This document shows positions 1 through 6,577 of a stretch of 7,703 bases of DNA, piece by piece. The notes beneath the pieces were generated by a model. It searched no databases. It saw only the letters and a program-made list of their open reading frames with translations, and was not told where the DNA came from. How positions within the stretch are numbered: position 1 is the first letter of the stretch; every line of letters starts with the position of its first letter. The translations under genes were made by a program, and so were the position numbers. This DNA is from CAYJRR01 sp964372275 [NCBI: uncultured bacterium] (GTDB taxonomy: Bacteria > CAYJRR01): assembly GCA_964372275.1 (NCBI GenBank), contig CAYJRR010000079.1, positions 13,860-21,562 of the forward strand, given 5' to 3'.

Positions 1-663
1 ACCCCGATCAACGGCGTCTTCGAGACGGCGGGTGACGTCGACTACTTCCGCTTCACGGCGGAACTGTCGGCCGAATACACGATCCTCACCTCGGGACTGT
101 CCGGTGGCGCCGACACCTTCGTCCATCTCCTCGGGACGAACGGCACCACCGAGCTCAAGTCGGACGACGACGGCGGAGTCGAGCAGTACGCGTCCAAGGT
201 CGTCTTCCGCCCGACGGCCGCGGGGACCTACTTCGTCAAGGTCCGCCACTATTCGGCGAGCGGCACCGGCAGCTACAAGATCGCGGTGACCAAGCAGGCG
301 CTGTCCGCGGGCGACGACCATCCGAACACCGCGGCCGCGACCCGTCCGGAGGACACTCTCACGGCGGCCGGCGTGGCGGGCTCGATCGAGCAGGCGGGGG
401 ACGTCGACTACTTCCGATTCGATGCCGTGGCGGGGAAGACCTACACCGTCGAGACCTCCAATCTCGCCGGCGGAATGGACACCTACACCTACCTCTACGA
501 TGCCGCCGGCGCGGAGAAGAAGAAGGACGACGACTCCGGAGCCGAGCGGTGGTCCTCGAAGATGGTCTGGACCGCCCCCTCGGCCGGCACCTTCTACGTG
601 AAGGTGAAGCACTACGACGCGGCCAAGACCGGCACCTACCGCATCAAGGTGACGTCGAACTGA
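1..663 (+). CDS. Secreted protein with tandem PPC domains, C-terminal part (5' end outside window)
   Basis: The frame is open from base 1 to the TGA at 661-663, giving 220 residues of a longer protein. Two copies of a PPC (bacterial pre-peptidase C-terminal) type beta-sandwich are visible. Each has a GDVDYFRF strand (visible residues 11-18 and 133-140), then a leucine-glycine-glycine-aspartate-threonine turn, a DDD acidic stretch, an SKV/SKM strand, an AGT-F/Y-aromatic-VKV strand, an HY pair and a closing TG-Y-K/R-I-x-V-T strand. In known proteins PPC domains sit at the C-terminus of secreted proteases and other exported enzymes, and are often removed during maturation. Here they close the protein directly, with no sorting anchor after the last strand. 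The catalytic or main domain, and any signal peptide, would lie upstream and cannot be seen, so the enzyme type is unknown. The close downstream heptose kinase is probably not a functional partner. Confidence 0.85.
   Translation, partial: TPINGVFETAGDVDYFRFTAELSAEYTILTSGLSGGADTFVHLLGTNGTTELKSDDDGGVEQYASKVVFRPTAAGTYFVKVRHYSASGTGSYKIAVTKQALSAGDDHPNTAAATRPEDTLTAAGVAGSIEQAGDVDYFRFDAVAGKTYTVETSNLAGGMDTYTYLYDAAGAEKKKDDDSGAERWSSKMVWTAPSAGTFYVKVKHYDAAKTGTYRIKVTSN
1..663 (+). repeat. Two tandem PPC repeat units, 366-base period
   Basis: The two PPC copies are in register with an offset of 366 bases (122 codons). The GACGTCGACTACTTCCG segment at 34-50 recurs exactly at 400-416. Most of the rest is conserved as protein more than as DNA. 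Unit 1 lacks its first strand because the window begins inside it. Unit 2 covers roughly residues 106-220. This looks like an old internal duplication kept by selection. Confidence 0.75.
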
Positions 664-678
664 GGTATCGTCCCTCCG

Positions 679-1725
679 ATGCAGGAAGGACAGCGAAGCA
701 TCGCCGGTCTACGTCGCCACGTGGACCGGTTCGCCTCGTGCGGGGTGCTGGTCGTCGGCGACGTGATGCTCGACGAGTACATCAGCGGTCCCGTCGACCG
801 CATCTCGCCCGAGGCGCCGGTGGCGGTCATCCACGTCCGGGAGACCGACCACCGGCTGGGCGGCGCGGCGAACGTCACCCACAACGTGCGGACGCTGGGG
901 GCGAAGGCCCGCCTCGCCGGGGTGGTCGGGGACGACGGCTACGGGCGGCTGCTGCGGGATCGGATCCGCGCCCAGGGCGTCGACGGCGGCGCGGTGGTGG
1001 TCGACCCCGGCCGACCGACGTCGGTGAAGACGCGGGTGATCGCGCAGAAGCAGCAGATCGTCCGCTACGACCGCGAGTCACGCGCCCCGCTGTCCGACGA
1101 GGCGCGCGCGGCGCTGCTCCAGAACGTCCGCACCGTGCTGCCGCGTGCCCAGGCGCTGGTCCTCTCCGACTACGCCAAGGGGTGCCTTTCGCCGGAGCTG
1201 ATCGGCGAGCTGATCGCGATGGGTCGCGCGGCGAAGCGGCCGGTGCTGGTCGATCCCAAGATCAAGAACTTCGCCGCCTACCGCGGCGCGACGCTGATCA
1301 CGCCCAACTACAAGGAGGCGTGCGAGGCGGCGTCGCTGGTCGCCGGGATCCACGTCGAGGCGGCCAAGGACCTCGAGCGCGCGGCCGAGCGCCTGCTCGC
1401 CACGCTGGAGATCGAATCGCTGGTCGTGACCAAGGGGGAGGAGGGGATGTTCGTATTCGTCCCCGGAAAGGCCCCGTTGCACATCCCCACCGCCGCGCGC
1501 GAGGTGTTCGACGTCTCCGGCGCCGGCGATACGGTGGTCGCGACGCTGGCGGTCGCCCTCGCCGTCGGCGCGCCGCTGCCGGAAGCGGCGATGCTCGCCA
1601 ACCACGCGGCGGGGATCGTGGTGGGGAAGTTCGGGACGGCGGCGGTGACGGCGGAGGAGCTGAAGGCGGCCCTCCCGGCCGACGAAGTGACGGAGACGAG
1701 GTCGAGTCGTCGCCGCGCCCGCTGA
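679..1725 (+). CDS. hldA: D-glycero-beta-D-manno-heptose-7-phosphate kinase (monofunctional, PfkB family)
   Basis: The enzyme phosphorylates D-glycero-D-manno-heptose 7-phosphate at C1 with ATP, a cytoplasmic step towards ADP-heptose for the lipopolysaccharide inner core. The 348-residue protein reads like the N-terminal half of E. coli HldE: GDVMLDEY at 27-34, RISPEAPV at 41-48, GGAAN at 61-65, LSDYAKG at 162-168, DPK at 192-194, TPNYKEA at 208-214, TKGEEGM at 251-257, and the PfkB signature DVSGAGD at 278-284, where D284 is the expected catalytic base. The protein ends soon after the kinase fold with an arginine-rich tail. The nucleotidylyltransferase half of HldE is absent, so a separate HldC/RfaE2 is expected elsewhere. 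ATG 679 is the first start after an in-frame TGA at 661; the only purine-rich match, GAGG at 662-665, is rather far upstream. GTG 721 is a possible but less likely later start. Confidence 0.92.
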   Translation: MQEGQRSIAGLRRHVDRFASCGVLVVGDVMLDEYISGPVDRISPEAPVAVIHVRETDHRLGGAANVTHNVRTLGAKARLAGVVGDDGYGRLLRDRIRAQGVDGGAVVVDPGRPTSVKTRVIAQKQQIVRYDRESRAPLSDEARAALLQNVRTVLPRAQALVLSDYAKGCLSPELIGELIAMGRAAKRPVLVDPKIKNFAAYRGATLITPNYKEACEAASLVAGIHVEAAKDLERAAERLLATLEIESLVVTKGEEGMFVFVPGKAPLHIPTAAREVFDVSGAGDTVVATLAVALAVGAPLPEAAMLANHAAGIVVGKFGTAAVTAEELKAALPADEVTETRSSRRRAR

Positions 1726-1756
1726 GCGGGAGAGGAGGACCCGGGTCGGGCGTGCG

Positions 1757-3367
1757 TCAGCGTCTCGGGAGACGACTCCGGATCGCCGACGCGATCGCGG
1801 CGACCTCGGGGACTCCGAGCCCCTTCGCCGACGCGAGGTAGGCGATGCCGAACGCGATCAGAACCGGCGGCGCGCCGGCGATCGGTGTCAATCCGGCGGT
1901 GAGGTGTTTCACCGCCATTCCCGCCGCCGATCCGGCCAGCGCCGCGGTGACCAGCCTCGCCGCCAGGCCGGCCGGCAACCCCGCCCCTCCGATCCGGGCG
2001 ACCACCGCGCGGCGCAACAGCCCCCATTCGAGCCACGCGGCGGCGCTCCCCGCCAGCGCCAGCCCCGCCGCGCCGTGGCGCGGGTCGACCCCGAGCCACG
2101 ACGGCCCGTGGAAGGCGAAGAGCCATCCGAGCGCGCCCGCCACGGCGACCCGCGTGAGCGCAATGCGGAACGGCGTGCGCGTGTCGCGCAGGGCGTAGAA
2201 GGTGGAGGCGTAGAGGCGCCCGGAGGTCGCCGCCAGGAGTCCGACCGACGAAGCCCCGACGATCGCCCACACGCGCCGCACGTCGTCGGGACCGAAGCGC
2301 CCGGTTTGGAACAGCAGCGCGGTGATCGAGTCGCCGAGCAGGAGGAAGGCGGCGACCGACGGCACGATCAGGAAGGCCACGCGGCGGAGCGACGAGTCGA
2401 GGCGCGCGCGCAGGAGGGCCGGCGCCCCCTCGGCATCGCCGGCGTCGCGGGCCATCTCCGGCAGCTCGGAGGCGGCGATCGACATCCCGAACAGCGAGAC
2501 CGGAAGGGTGTGGAGCGTCTGGGCGTAGCCCAGGGCGGAGATGGCATTGCCGGGAAGGAAGCTGGCGAGGAACTGATCGACGTAACCGGACACCTGGAGC
2601 GCGCCACGGCCGAAGACGACGGGAAGGAAGGTGCGGCGGATCTCCGCGACGTGCGGGGATCCCGTCCCGAGCGACGGACGGAAGCTCCGCAACCGCGCGA
2701 AGACCGCCGGCAGTTGAACGGCGAACTGGAGGAGGCTTCCGGCGAGCGCCCCCCAGGCCACGACCGCCGCGAGACGATAGCCGCCCGCGCGCGATCCGAA
2801 GACGACGAGCACCGCGATGATCGCCAGGTTCCAGACGACCGGCGCGGCGTAGGAGAGGAAGAAGCGGCGATGGCTGTTGAGGATGCCGAGACACCAGGCC
2901 GACAGCACCAGCAGGCCGGTCGCGGGGTAGAAGATCCGGACCAGCGCGACCGTCTCCGCCTGCTTTACCGCCGGGAAGCCGGCCTGGAAGATCGCGACCA
3001 GCCACGGCGCCGCCGCCATCCCGACGATCACCACGATCGACAGGACGAGCGCCAGCAGTCCGAAGACCGCCCCCGCCACGCGGTCGGCCTCCTCGTCCTC
3101 CTTGCGCGAGAGGAGCTGGGCGTAGACGGGGATGAACGAGGCGGAGAGGACCCCTTCGCCGAGGAGGTTCTGGACCAGGTTGGGGACCTTCTGCGCCGCG
3201 CGCCAGACGTCGAGCGCGTCGGAGTTTCCAAAATAATGGGCGAAGACGCGCTCGCGCACGAAGCCGGCGACGCGGCTGGCGAGGATCCCGGTCCCGGCGA
3301 GGAGCGCCCCCCATCGGGGGGCGATGCGCGGCGTGGCCGGCGTGGTGAGGTCGACGGGGGCCGTCAC
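1757..3367 (-). CDS. murJ: Lipid II flippase MurJ (MviN family)
   Basis: MurJ moves the peptidoglycan precursor lipid II from the inner to the outer face of the cytoplasmic membrane. The 536-residue product is strongly hydrophobic, with segments matching the roughly 14-helix MOP-superfamily layout; E. coli MurJ has 511 residues. Family landmarks are SRVAGFVRE (31-39), a conserved aspartate at 53 in ALDVWRAAQK, VPNL (61-64), GEGVLSASFIPVYAQ (70-84), FLPGNAISALGYAQ (270-283) and LPVSLFGMS (288-296). The GTG at 3367 must be the start or lie before it, because an in-frame stop (TAG on the minus strand, 3377-3379) sits three codons upstream. No Shine-Dalgarno sequence is visible. Compared by eye with E. 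coli, R18, R24 and D39 appear kept (R32, R38, D53), whereas the positions of R52 and R270 read Q66 and T284. The gene converges on hldA with 31 bases between stops and is divergent from the TetR gene. Confidence 0.93.
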   Translation of the reverse strand: MTAPVDLTTPATPRIAPRWGALLAGTGILASRVAGFVRERVFAHYFGNSDALDVWRAAQKVPNLVQNLLGEGVLSASFIPVYAQLLSRKEDEEADRVAGAVFGLLALVLSIVVIVGMAAAPWLVAIFQAGFPAVKQAETVALVRIFYPATGLLVLSAWCLGILNSHRRFFLSYAAPVVWNLAIIAVLVVFGSRAGGYRLAAVVAWGALAGSLLQFAVQLPAVFARLRSFRPSLGTGSPHVAEIRRTFLPVVFGRGALQVSGYVDQFLASFLPGNAISALGYAQTLHTLPVSLFGMSIAASELPEMARDAGDAEGAPALLRARLDSSLRRVAFLIVPSVAAFLLLGDSITALLFQTGRFGPDDVRRVWAIVGASSVGLLAATSGRLYASTFYALRDTRTPFRIALTRVAVAGALGWLFAFHGPSWLGVDPRHGAAGLALAGSAAAWLEWGLLRRAVVARIGGAGLPAGLAARLVTAALAGSAAGMAVKHLTAGLTPIAGAPPVLIAFGIAYLASAKGLGVPEVAAIASAIRSRLPRR

Positions 3368-3390
3368 GTTTGGACGCTAACGAATGCGGC

Positions 3391-3419
3391 TTGACAGAAC
3401 AAGGGCGTACCCGATTGAT
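3391..3419 (+). promoter_or_regulatory. Putative promoter of the TetR/acyl-CoA dehydrogenase operon
   Basis: A perfect TTGACA (-35 consensus) lies at 3391-3396. Seventeen bases on, 3414-3419 reads ATTGAT, a weak match (3 of 6) to the -10 consensus. Transcription would then begin near 3426, leaving only a few bases before the ATG at 3433. The good -35 element makes this plausible, but the -10 call is weak. Confidence 0.4.
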
Positions 3420-3434
3420 TGACCGGTCGATCAT
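3415..3434. promoter_or_regulatory. Imperfect 20-base palindrome, likely TetR operator
   Basis: The sequence TTGATTGACCGGTCGATCAT pairs with itself at 8 of 10 positions around a perfect GACCGGTC core (3421-3428). It overlaps the proposed -10 element and the first two bases of the ATG of the TetR-family gene. Placement over their own promoter and start is typical of TetR autorepressor sites. The site also lies about 50 bases upstream of the divergent murJ start, so an effect on murJ is possible. Binding is inferred, not shown. Confidence 0.5.
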
Positions 3435-4050
3435 GCGCGCACGTGGAAACAAACTGGAGGACCGGCGACGTCAACTTCGCGAGGCTGCGACACGGGTCTT
3501 CGCCCGGAAAGGATTCCACGAGTCGCGCATCGCCGACATCGCCACCGAAGCGGGCGTGGCCTACGGCCTCGTCTACCACTACTTCAAGAACAAGGAAGAG
3601 ATCCTCAACGCCATCTTCGAGGAGAACTGGTCGTTCTTCGTGCGCGCCATCGAAGGGCTCCGCGCCGGAGAGGGAACCTTCGCCCAGCGTCTGGACGCCT
3701 GCGTCGCGCTGATGCTCGAGTCGTATCGCGTCGCGCCCGACGTGGTGAGCGTGATGGTGGTCGAAGTGGTGCGGAGTCCGAAGGCGCTCGACGAGCACCG
3801 GCTCGCGGGATTCCGCCGCAGCTTCACCGCGCTCGCCGAGCTGATCGCGGAGGGGAAGAAGTCGGGGGACGTGCGCAAGGACGTCGACCCGATCCTCGCC
3901 TCCATCTGCCTGATCGGGTCGCTGGAGACGATCCTGACCGGCGTGGTGCTGAAGCTCGTCCCGGCCACCCACGACAACATCGAGCGGGTCCGGCGCCAGG
4001 TGGTCGAGCTGTTCATGATCGGCCTGTCCCCGAAGGCGCACGCCGCCTGA
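3433..4050 (+). CDS. TetR/AcrR-family transcriptional regulator, FadR-like
   Basis: A 205-residue protein with an N-terminal TetR DNA-binding domain: a first helix with AATRVFARKGF (18-28), then the helix-turn-helix at about 32-53, ending in the hallmark GLVYHYFKNKEEIL (45-58). The rest is an all-helical ligand-binding and dimerisation domain of normal length. The HTH and following segment resemble the acyl-CoA-responsive FadR of Bacillus and relatives. That fits the two acyl-CoA dehydrogenase-type genes immediately downstream, so the ligand is probably an acyl-CoA and the protein probably represses this operon. The frame is open upstream to a TTG at 3370, but that would add 21 residues reading through the -35 element and palindrome. 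ATG 3433 gives the usual TetR N-terminus. No Shine-Dalgarno sequence precedes it, so the transcript may be leaderless or have a very short leader. Confidence 0.88.
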   Translation: MRARGNKLEDRRRQLREAATRVFARKGFHESRIADIATEAGVAYGLVYHYFKNKEEILNAIFEENWSFFVRAIEGLRAGEGTFAQRLDACVALMLESYRVAPDVVSVMVVEVVRSPKALDEHRLAGFRRSFTALAELIAEGKKSGDVRKDVDPILASICLIGSLETILTGVVLKLVPATHDNIERVRRQVVELFMIGLSPKAHAA

Positions 4051-4066
4051 CGGTCGTACGGCCACG

Positions 4067-4073
4067 AAAGGAG
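4067..4073 (+). promoter_or_regulatory. Shine-Dalgarno of the dehydrogenase-like gene
   Basis: AAAGGAG ends 5 bases before the ATG at 4079, in the 28-base gap after the regulator gene. This fixes the start and supports translation of the short, unusual protein as an independent gene. Confidence 0.8.
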
Positions 4074-4078
4074 ACCCC

Positions 4079-4798
4079 ATGAATCTCGTCCCGTCGCCCG
4101 AACAGCAGGCGCTCGCCGAGGCAGGCCTCCGGCTCGGACGCGAGTGCCGCTCGTTGAGCCCCGCGAACGCCGCCGAGTACTGGCGACGCGCCGGCGTGCC
4201 GGAGATCCTCCGTCGATCGAACCGGGTGGGTGCGGCGCTCTTCCTCGACGCCTATGCGCGCGAGCGGGGAAGCCTGCGCGCGGTGCGCCAGCACGCCGAG
4301 GCGGCGATCGCCACGGCGCCGGCGGCGCTGGAAGGGGCGCTTCTGGCGGGCGGACTCGTCGGTCTGACGCGCGAGGTGATCGAGAACGTGCGGTTGCCGG
4401 AGGGGAAGCGCCCGGCCGGTTTCCCGACCGAGAAGGATCCGCACGTCCGGCGCGCGCTGGCCGATGCCTCGGCCTGGGCGACGATCGCACAGACGCTGGC
4501 GCTCCGCGCCGCGTGGGCCGCCGACCGTTTCGACGGCGGCCTCGCCGGATCGGGCGCGCCGGACGACGCGGGGGCGAGTGATGCGCCGGCGTCCCGGGAG
4601 GAGGTCGCGCAGGCGGCGGCGATGGCGCTGTCGGCGGCGTGCGACGCGGTCCTTTCGTCGTGGGCGGCGCTGTCACGCCTGCTGATCGGCGAGGAGATCT
4701 ACGCCGCGTTCGAAACCGACCTGTTCCGCGCGGCGACGAAAGCCAAGCCCGGCGCGCAGGACGCGATCGCCGAGTCGGTCATCGGAGGGATCTCGTGA
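4079..4798 (+). CDS. Degenerate acyl-CoA dehydrogenase-like helical protein, middle domain absent
   Basis: I infer a remnant acyl-CoA dehydrogenase (ACAD) of 239 residues against the usual 380 or so. The N-terminus SPEQQALAEAGLRLGREC (6-23) resembles the first ACAD helix. Residues 81-151 resemble the start of the C-terminal helical bundle: a helix to R105, then GKRPAGF where ACADs have FGRP, then HVRRALAD...LALRAAW. This matches the segment of the next gene running from SFGRP to TRVAW. After an Ala/Gly/Asp linker (152-172), the last helices end in ETDLFRAATK (212-221), comparable to VERLFRDIRI of the neighbour. Anchored on LFR (215-217), the catalytic glutamate position is A226, and the QxxGG signature is lost. 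The FAD/acyl-CoA-binding beta domain is missing, so it should not be an active dehydrogenase alone. It has a strong ribosome site and overlaps the active ACAD gene by 4 bases, suggesting a partner subunit. Homology is by eye only. Confidence 0.6.
   Translation: MNLVPSPEQQALAEAGLRLGRECRSLSPANAAEYWRRAGVPEILRRSNRVGAALFLDAYARERGSLRAVRQHAEAAIATAPAALEGALLAGGLVGLTREVIENVRLPEGKRPAGFPTEKDPHVRRALADASAWATIAQTLALRAAWAADRFDGGLAGSGAPDDAGASDAPASREEVAQAAAMALSAACDAVLSSWAALSRLLIGEEIYAAFETDLFRAATKAKPGAQDAIAESVIGGIS
4784..4789 (+). promoter_or_regulatory. Shine-Dalgarno that fixes the dehydrogenase start
   Basis: GGAGGG ends 5 bases before the GTG at 4795. The GTG overlaps the TGA of the preceding gene (GTGA, 4795-4798), an arrangement typical of translational coupling. 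It rules out the longer in-frame reading from 4639, which would lie inside the upstream gene in another frame. Confidence 0.85.
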
Positions 4799-5949
4799 TC
4801 GACTTCGGCTACACCAAGGAACAACGCGCATTCGCCGACTCGTTCCGCGCCTTCTGCGATCGGGAAGTGGCGCCGCATGCCGACGAGGCCGACAAGAAGG
4901 CGGCTTGGCCGGAGAAGAGCGTGCGCGCCCTGGCGCGCTTCGGATACCTCGGACTCCCGATCCCCGGCGCCTACGGCGGGCAGTCGGAGGAGGCCGATCC
5001 GGTGGTGCGTTGCCTGGCGCAGGAGATCGTCGCCCGCGCCTGCCCGGCGAGCTTCTTCGTCACCGGCGCGTCGAACGGACTGTTCGCATCGCCGGTGGTC
5101 CGCTTCGGGAGCGAGGCGCAGAAGCGGCGCTGGCTTCCCGGCATCGCCTCGGGGGAGATCCTGGGGGCGATGGCCTTGACCGAGCCCCACGCGGGCAGCG
5201 ACGCCGCGGCGATTCGAACCCGTGCCGAACGGAGAGGCGACCGTTTCGTGATCACCGGGCAGAAGACGTTCATCACCAGCGCGCCGATCGCCGACGTCTT
5301 CCTGGTGCACGCGGTGACCGATCCGTCGGCCGGGCCGCTCGGCGTGAGCTCCTTCCTGGTCGAACGGTCGGCCAAGGGGATGACCGTCGGGAAACCGATG
5401 GTGAAGATGGGGCTCCGCGGCTCGCCGACCTCCGAGCTGTTCTTCGACGGCTGCGAAGTGCCCGAGGAGAACCTGCTCGGCGGTCTGGGGCAGGGGTTCC
5501 TGCTGGCGATGGAGACCCTGGAATGGGGGCGGGTCGGGATCTCCAACTTCTGCATCGGGATCGCCCAGGCCTGCTTCGAGGACTCGCTGGCCTACGCCAA
5601 GGAGCGGACCTCGTTCGGCCGACCGCTGGCGAGGTTCGGCGACATCCGCGCGATGCTGGCGACGATGGCGACGTCGATCGAGGCGGCGCGGCGCATGGCG
5701 ACCCGCGTCGCGTGGACCAAGGAGAAGGTCGGTTCGTGCCCGGCCTGGGCCGCGGCATCCAAGCTCTACGCCAGCGAGATGGCGATGCGAACCGCCCACG
5801 ACGCGGTGCAGATCCACGGCGGGATGGGGTTCATCGCCGAGACCCGCGTGGAGCGCCTGTTCCGCGACATCCGCATCGCCGAGATCGGCGAGGGGACGAG
5901 CGAGATCCAGCGGCACATCCTGGCCAAGGACGCGCTGGAGAGGCGATAG
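4795..5949 (+). CDS. Acyl-CoA dehydrogenase (FAD-dependent)
   Basis: A full-length 384-residue ACAD, which would introduce an alpha-beta double bond into an acyl-CoA and pass electrons to electron-transfer flavoprotein. The three-part fold is complete: N-terminal helices, a beta domain carrying the first signature ALTEPHAGSD (127-136) and ITGQKTFITSAP, and a C-terminal bundle with KERTSFGRP (269-277). The second signature runs 339-358, starting QIHGGMGF and ending RLFRD. E366 in EIGEGTSEIQ (363-372) occupies the catalytic-base position of short- and medium-chain dehydrogenases. The motifs do not fix chain length or branching of the substrate. The GTG start is set by GGAGGG 5 bases upstream and a 4-base overlap with the preceding gene. 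It probably shares the operon promoter ahead of the TetR gene. Its TAG stop faces the coaE stop across 6 bases. Confidence 0.93.
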   Translation: MIDFGYTKEQRAFADSFRAFCDREVAPHADEADKKAAWPEKSVRALARFGYLGLPIPGAYGGQSEEADPVVRCLAQEIVARACPASFFVTGASNGLFASPVVRFGSEAQKRRWLPGIASGEILGAMALTEPHAGSDAAAIRTRAERRGDRFVITGQKTFITSAPIADVFLVHAVTDPSAGPLGVSSFLVERSAKGMTVGKPMVKMGLRGSPTSELFFDGCEVPEENLLGGLGQGFLLAMETLEWGRVGISNFCIGIAQACFEDSLAYAKERTSFGRPLARFGDIRAMLATMATSIEAARRMATRVAWTKEKVGSCPAWAAASKLYASEMAMRTAHDAVQIHGGMGFIAETRVERLFRDIRIAEIGEGTSEIQRHILAKDALERR

Positions 5950-5958
5950 CCGCGGCTA
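5947..5958. repeat. Perfect 12-base palindrome spanning two convergent stop codons
   Basis: TAGCCGCGGCTA equals its own reverse complement. Its left TAG is the stop of the acyl-CoA dehydrogenase gene, and its right end (CTA) is the TAG stop of coaE on the other strand. As RNA it could form only a 4-base stem with a CGCG loop and has no U-run, so I do not call it a terminator. Confidence 0.6.
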
Positions 5959-6552
5959 CGGGTCGGCGCGGAGCGTGTCGAGGAGCGCCTTGACCTGGCG
6001 CCGCGTGTCCTCGAGGCCGCCGCCGTTGTCGATCACGTGCGTGGCGCGGGCGCGCTTCTCGGCGAGGGGCATCTGGCTCGCGATGCGCCGCCGGGCGTCG
6101 TCCTCCGCCGTGCCGCGGTCGACGAGGCGCTTGAGCTGGAGCTCGGGCGGGCAGTCGACCACCACCACTCCGGCGAAGTCGTCGGCCCATCCGGTCTCGA
6201 TCATCAGCGCGGCATCGACGAAGACGAGCGACGCGCCGCGGCCGGCGGCGGCGAGGATCCGCTGCCCGATCTCATCGCGGATCCGTGGATGGGTGATCGC
6301 CTCGAGCCGGCGCCGCGCCTCCGCGTCCTGGAAGACGATCTGCGCCAGCTTCGCGCGGTCGAGGGTCTGGTCCTCCCTCAGCACCTCCTGGCCGAAGGTC
6401 TGGACGATCTGTCGCCAGGCGGGCTGTCCCGGCACGACGATCTCCCGCGCGATCCGGTCGGCGTCGTAGACGGGGGGGCCCTCCTGCCGGATCATCTCCG
6501 CCACCGTCGACTTGCCGGTGGCGATCCCGCCGGTGAGCCCGAAGACCTTCAC
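5956..6552 (-). CDS. coaE: Dephospho-CoA kinase
   Basis: CoaE phosphorylates the 3'-hydroxyl of the ribose in dephospho-CoA with ATP, the final step of coenzyme A synthesis in the cytoplasm. The product has 198 residues, normal for the family, and is a P-loop kinase. It shows GLTGGIATGKST (5-16) with the Walker A lysine at 14, the family motif DADRIARE (30-37), a THPRI segment (87-91), the strand LVFVDAALM (109-117), VVDCPPELQLKRL (131-143) and a closing VIDNGG (173-178). The GTG start at 6552 places the P-loop where the family has it; no clear Shine-Dalgarno sequence precedes it. The gene lies 25 bases after the sigma-54 activator on the same strand, so the two are probably cotranscribed. 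It converges on the acyl-CoA dehydrogenase gene. Supplying CoA beside acyl-CoA oxidation is metabolically sensible, but the genes point in opposite directions. Confidence 0.95.
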   Translation of the reverse strand: MKVFGLTGGIATGKSTVAEMIRQEGPPVYDADRIAREIVVPGQPAWRQIVQTFGQEVLREDQTLDRAKLAQIVFQDAEARRRLEAITHPRIRDEIGQRILAAAGRGASLVFVDAALMIETGWADDFAGVVVVDCPPELQLKRLVDRGTAEDDARRRIASQMPLAEKRARATHVIDNGGGLEDTRRQVKALLDTLRADP

Positions 6553-6577
6553 GACGGCGTGGTTCGAGGCAGCAGGG

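Noticed and set aside
1718-1730. Small hairpin CCCGC-TGA-GCGGG around the hldA stop codon as a terminator
   Set aside because: The stem is only 5 bases with a 3-base loop and no following T-run; such GC-rich inverted repeats are common by chance here.
1904-3394. A 496-codon open frame on the + strand opposite murJ
   Set aside because: The product is dominated by Arg, Glu, Asp and Gly with no domain pattern, and it lies antisense to a convincing MurJ.
3370-3432. Extended TetR start at TTG 3370
   Set aside because: It would translate through the TTGACA element and palindrome and adds residues not typical of a TetR N-terminus; ATG 3433 fits the family.
3368-3432. A dedicated promoter for murJ on the minus strand in the divergent intergenic region
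   Set aside because: Only weak matches to -35 and -10 boxes could be found by eye, so no site is called.
1308-3452. A very long open frame on the minus strand (over 700 codons) covering murJ and part of hldA
   Set aside because: It reads as an arginine/proline/glycine-rich shadow in another frame of two genes with clear family motifs. Such long open frames are expected in GC-rich DNA.
4639-4794. A longer N-terminus for the acyl-CoA dehydrogenase
   Set aside because: The extra residues are arginine-rich, overlap the upstream gene in another frame, and ignore the GGAGGG site that serves GTG 4795.
4079-4798. The short dehydrogenase-like gene as a frameshifted pseudogene of a full ACAD
   Set aside because: The frame is intact, with a strong ribosome site and a coupled overlap to the next gene. 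I did not recognise remnants of the ACAD middle domain in its alternative frames, so loss by simple frameshift is unlikely, though an old in-frame deletion cannot be excluded.
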